A stretch of 7,158 nucleotides of DNA, taken from contig CACZRK010000024.1 of assembly GCA_902783515.1 (NCBI GenBank), positions 1-7,158 on the forward strand. The letters are read 5' to 3'. A program made the translations under genes and the position numbers. The DNA is from an uncultured Coriobacteriaceae bacterium. Its GTDB lineage: Bacteria > Actinomycetota > Coriobacteriia > Coriobacteriales > UMGS124. This document shows, piece by piece, positions 6,013 to 7,158 of the stretch. Positions within the stretch are counted from its first letter, which is position 1; the number at the start of each line of letters is the position of its first letter. The notes beneath the pieces are model-generated. The model was not told the DNA's origin. It did no database searches and was given only the letters and a program-made list of their open reading frames with translations.

Positions 6013-6037
6013 GCGGGGGCTTGCGGCGGACCCCCGC
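6013..6037. repeat. 7-bp GC hairpin covering the folE -35 region
   Basis: GCGGGGG (6013-6019) and CCCCCGC (6031-6037) are perfect complements around an 11-nt loop. The right arm lies where a -35 element would be for the TACAAT box at 6050, so binding here, or cruciform formation, would affect initiation. It could equally be a chance product of GC-rich DNA. Confidence 0.35.
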
Positions 6038-6049
6038 ACGCGCGACTGG

Positions 6050-6055
6050 TACAAT
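6050..6055 (+). promoter_or_regulatory. Probable -10 box (TACAAT) of the folE-folP transcript
   Basis: TACAAT matches the sigma-70 -10 consensus at five of six positions, and it is the best such match I find in this GC-rich region. It is preceded by TGG rather than TGN in extended position. No recognisable TTGACA lies 16-18 bp upstream; TTGCGG (6021-6026) is 23 bp away, too far. The predicted start near 6062 leaves a leader of about 115 nt before folE. Confidence 0.5.
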
Positions 6056-6084
6056 CGGCGGCGCTGACGCGCGCGGTGACGTGC

Positions 6085-6157
6085 GCGGGCATCCGGCCCG
6101 CCATGCGCGCGCGAGCACGAGAGACGTCGATACGAGACCGGCCGAGCCGCCGGCCGG
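6085..6157 (+). promoter_or_regulatory. Structured 5' leader of folE with two hairpins
   Basis: Within the presumed folE leader, GCGGGC (6085-6090) pairs with GCCCGC (6096-6101) around a 5-nt loop. CCGGCC (6138-6143) pairs with GGCCGG (6152-6157) around an 8-nt loop, ending just before the SD GAGGGGG (6159-6165). The second could influence ribosome access. I do not recognise a known riboswitch. Confidence 0.3.
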
Positions 6158-6176
6158 CGAGGGGGCAGGCGACCGC

Positions 6177-6752
6177 ATGACACAGATGGACCGCGAGAAG
6201 ATCGAGGCCGGCGTCAGGCTGATCCTGGAGGGCATGGGCGAGGACCCGACCCGCGAGGGCCTGCGCGAGACGCCGGCGCGCGTCGCCCGCGCGTGCGAGG
6301 AGGTGTGCGGCGGCCTCGGCCGCGACGCTGCCGAGCCGCTCGCGGTGACGTTTGACGCCGACTGCCACGACCTGGTGTGCGAGCGCGACATCGCGTTCCA
6401 CTCGCTGTGCGAGCACCACCTGCTGCCCTTCTTCGGGCACGCGCACGTCGCGTACCTGCCGGGGGAGGACGGCCGCGTCTGCGGGCTGTCAAAGCTCGCC
6501 CGCGTGGTGGAGATCGCCGCGCGCCGCCCCCAGCTGCAGGAGCGCCTCACCGCGCAGGTCGCCGACGCGATCGAGCGCGCGCTGGCGCCCGCCGGCGTGC
6601 TGGTGGTGCTGGAGGCCGAGCACCTGTGCATGACGATGCGCGGGGTGCGCAAGCCCGGCGCGACGACGGTGACGAGCGTCGCGCGCGGCGCGCTGCGCGA
6701 CGACCTCGCGCTGCGGGCGCAGGCCCGCGCGATGATCATGGGGGTTCGATGA
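6177..6752 (+). CDS. folE: GTP cyclohydrolase I
   Basis: FolE converts GTP to 7,8-dihydroneopterin triphosphate, the first step of tetrahydrofolate synthesis, as a cytosolic homodecamer. The 191-residue product has the full catalytic domain: helical N-terminus with GEDPTREGLRETPARVARA (21-39); the zinc and active-site segment HSLCEHHLLPFFGHAHVAY (75-93), with C78 and H81 as zinc ligands; GLSKLARVVEIAARRPQLQERLT (split GLSKLARVVE 103-112, RPQLQERLT 117-125); and EHLCMTMRGV (149-158), whose C151 is the third zinc ligand. Length is normal for a bacterial enzyme. The ATG at 6177 is preceded by GAGGGGG with an 11-nt spacing; the Met at residue 4 is an alternative. The frame is open far upstream, antisense to lrgA, but that part shows no family similarity. 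The stop is followed one base later by the folP start, so the genes form one operon. It is divergent from lrgA. Confidence 0.97.
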   Translation: MTQMDREKIEAGVRLILEGMGEDPTREGLRETPARVARACEEVCGGLGRDAAEPLAVTFDADCHDLVCERDIAFHSLCEHHLLPFFGHAHVAYLPGEDGRVCGLSKLARVVEIAARRPQLQERLTAQVADAIERALAPAGVLVVLEAEHLCMTMRGVRKPGATTVTSVARGALRDDLALRAQARAMIMGVR

Positions 6753-6753
6753 G

Positions 6754-7158
6754 ATGGGCATGAGGCACTTGAGCTGTGATGACCGCGCCGCGACCGCGGC
6801 GGCGGGAGAGCCCGCGCGCGTCTGGCGCTGCGGCGCCCGGATGCTTGACCTGGGCAGGACGCGCGTGATGGGCATCGTGAACGTGACGCCGGACTCCTTC
6901 TCCGACGGCGGCCTGCACGCCACGACCGAGGCGGCCGTGGCGTGGGGCCTGAGGCTGCTTGACGACGGCGCCGACATGCTCGACGTCGGCGGCGAGTCCA
7001 CGCGCCCCGGCTTCACGCCGGTCCCGGACGAGGAGGAGATCGCGCGCGTCGTGCCGGTGGTTCGCGCCCTCGCGGGACGGGGCGCCCTCGTCTCGGTGGA
7101 CACGCGGCACGCCGCGGTCGCGCGCGCGGCCGTGGAGGCGGGCGCCTGCGTCGTGAAC
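6754..7158 (+). CDS. folP: Dihydropteroate synthase (3'-truncated by window edge)
   Basis: FolP joins p-aminobenzoate to hydroxymethyl-dihydropterin pyrophosphate, a later step of the pathway that folE opens, and is the target of sulfonamides. 135 residues are visible and the frame stays open to the last base; about half of the protein lies outside the window. Signature motifs: VMGIVNVTPDSFSDGG (38-53), DVGGESTRPGF (77-87), SVDTRHAAVA (114-123), and GACVVN at the edge, the start of the conserved ND motif. The chosen ATG (6754) lies one base after the folE stop, with GGGGG about 9 nt upstream. In-frame Mets at residues 3 and 30 are alternatives; Met30 (6841) would give a more usual distance to the first motif but lacks an SD. 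The residues before Met30 are poorly conserved-looking and Ala-rich. Co-transcribed with folE. Confidence 0.95.
   Translation, partial: MGMRHLSCDDRAATAAAGEPARVWRCGARMLDLGRTRVMGIVNVTPDSFSDGGLHATTEAAVAWGLRLLDDGADMLDVGGESTRPGFTPVPDEEEIARVVPVVRALAGRGALVSVDTRHAAVARAAVEAGACVVN

Noticed and set aside
5118..6176. Long in-frame N-terminal extension of folE reaching back across lrgA
   Set aside because: The upstream part is antisense to lrgA, Ser/Arg/Met-rich and without similarity to the FolE fold. The ATG at 6177 gives a normal-length enzyme with an SD.
6062..6176. Tetrahydrofolate riboswitch in the folE leader
   Set aside because: The word GGGCATCCGG recalls part of the THF aptamer and the gene context fits, but I cannot find the paired 5' portion of the motif. 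A covariance search with Rfam RF01831 would decide; a significant hit would overturn this.
1..7158. tRNA or rRNA genes, CRISPR arrays, insertion sequences, phage or defence genes
   Set aside because: I found no tRNA-like cloverleaf, no regularly spaced repeats, no transposase motifs and no terminal inverted repeats with target duplications. All substantial frames are accounted for by core metabolic, repair and membrane genes.

Overview
This very GC-rich window has G or C at almost every third codon position, and A/T-rich words occur only in a few intergenic spots. The gene content points to a GC-rich anaerobic actinobacterium, most likely of the class Coriobacteriia (Collinsella/Olsenella/Atopobiaceae type). 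The pointers are a class III (Firmicutes-type) fructose-1,6-bisphosphatase, an oxygen-sensitive [4Fe-4S] cysteine desulfidase, a YgbA-like protein and an LrgAB pair. The taxonomic call is inference; there is no rRNA or other marker gene here.

Layout: (1) 1-1338, + strand: the C-terminal two thirds of class III fructose-1,6-bisphosphatase, cut by the left window edge. (2) 1339-1401: a short convergent gap with a GC-rich stem-loop. (3) 5797 down to 1402, - strand: five tightly spaced genes in transcription order: lrgA-like, lrgB-like, xth (exonuclease III), cyuA (L-cysteine desulfidase) and ygbA-like. lrgA/lrgB overlap as TAATG and cyuA/ygbA overlap by 7 nt, so each pair is translationally coupled. 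The gaps on either side of xth are short (72 and about 90 nt), and the second contains a repeat/hairpin cluster. (4) 5798-6176: a 379-nt divergent regulatory region with several perfect inverted repeats and a TACAAT box. (5) 6177-7158, + strand: folE (GTP cyclohydrolase I), then folP (dihydropteroate synthase), which runs off the right edge; this is the start of a folate biosynthesis operon.

How the genes may work together: CyuA turns cysteine into pyruvate, ammonia and sulfide. LrgAB-family proteins have been linked to pyruvate movement across the membrane in some bacteria. FBPase is the committed gluconeogenic phosphatase. The window can therefore be read as a three-carbon metabolism neighbourhood, but this is a hypothesis. 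The YgbA-like protein belongs to a family induced by nitric oxide, and it is coupled to an enzyme whose Fe-S cluster should be a nitric oxide target.

The most unusual item is the LrgA-like protein. It has an N-terminal cytosolic extension of about 100 residues with a textbook EF-hand calcium-binding loop (DLNGDGVISPRE), which suggests a calcium-responsive LrgAB system. Second in interest are the dyad-rich divergent region between lrgA and folE and the coupling of cyuA to ygbA.
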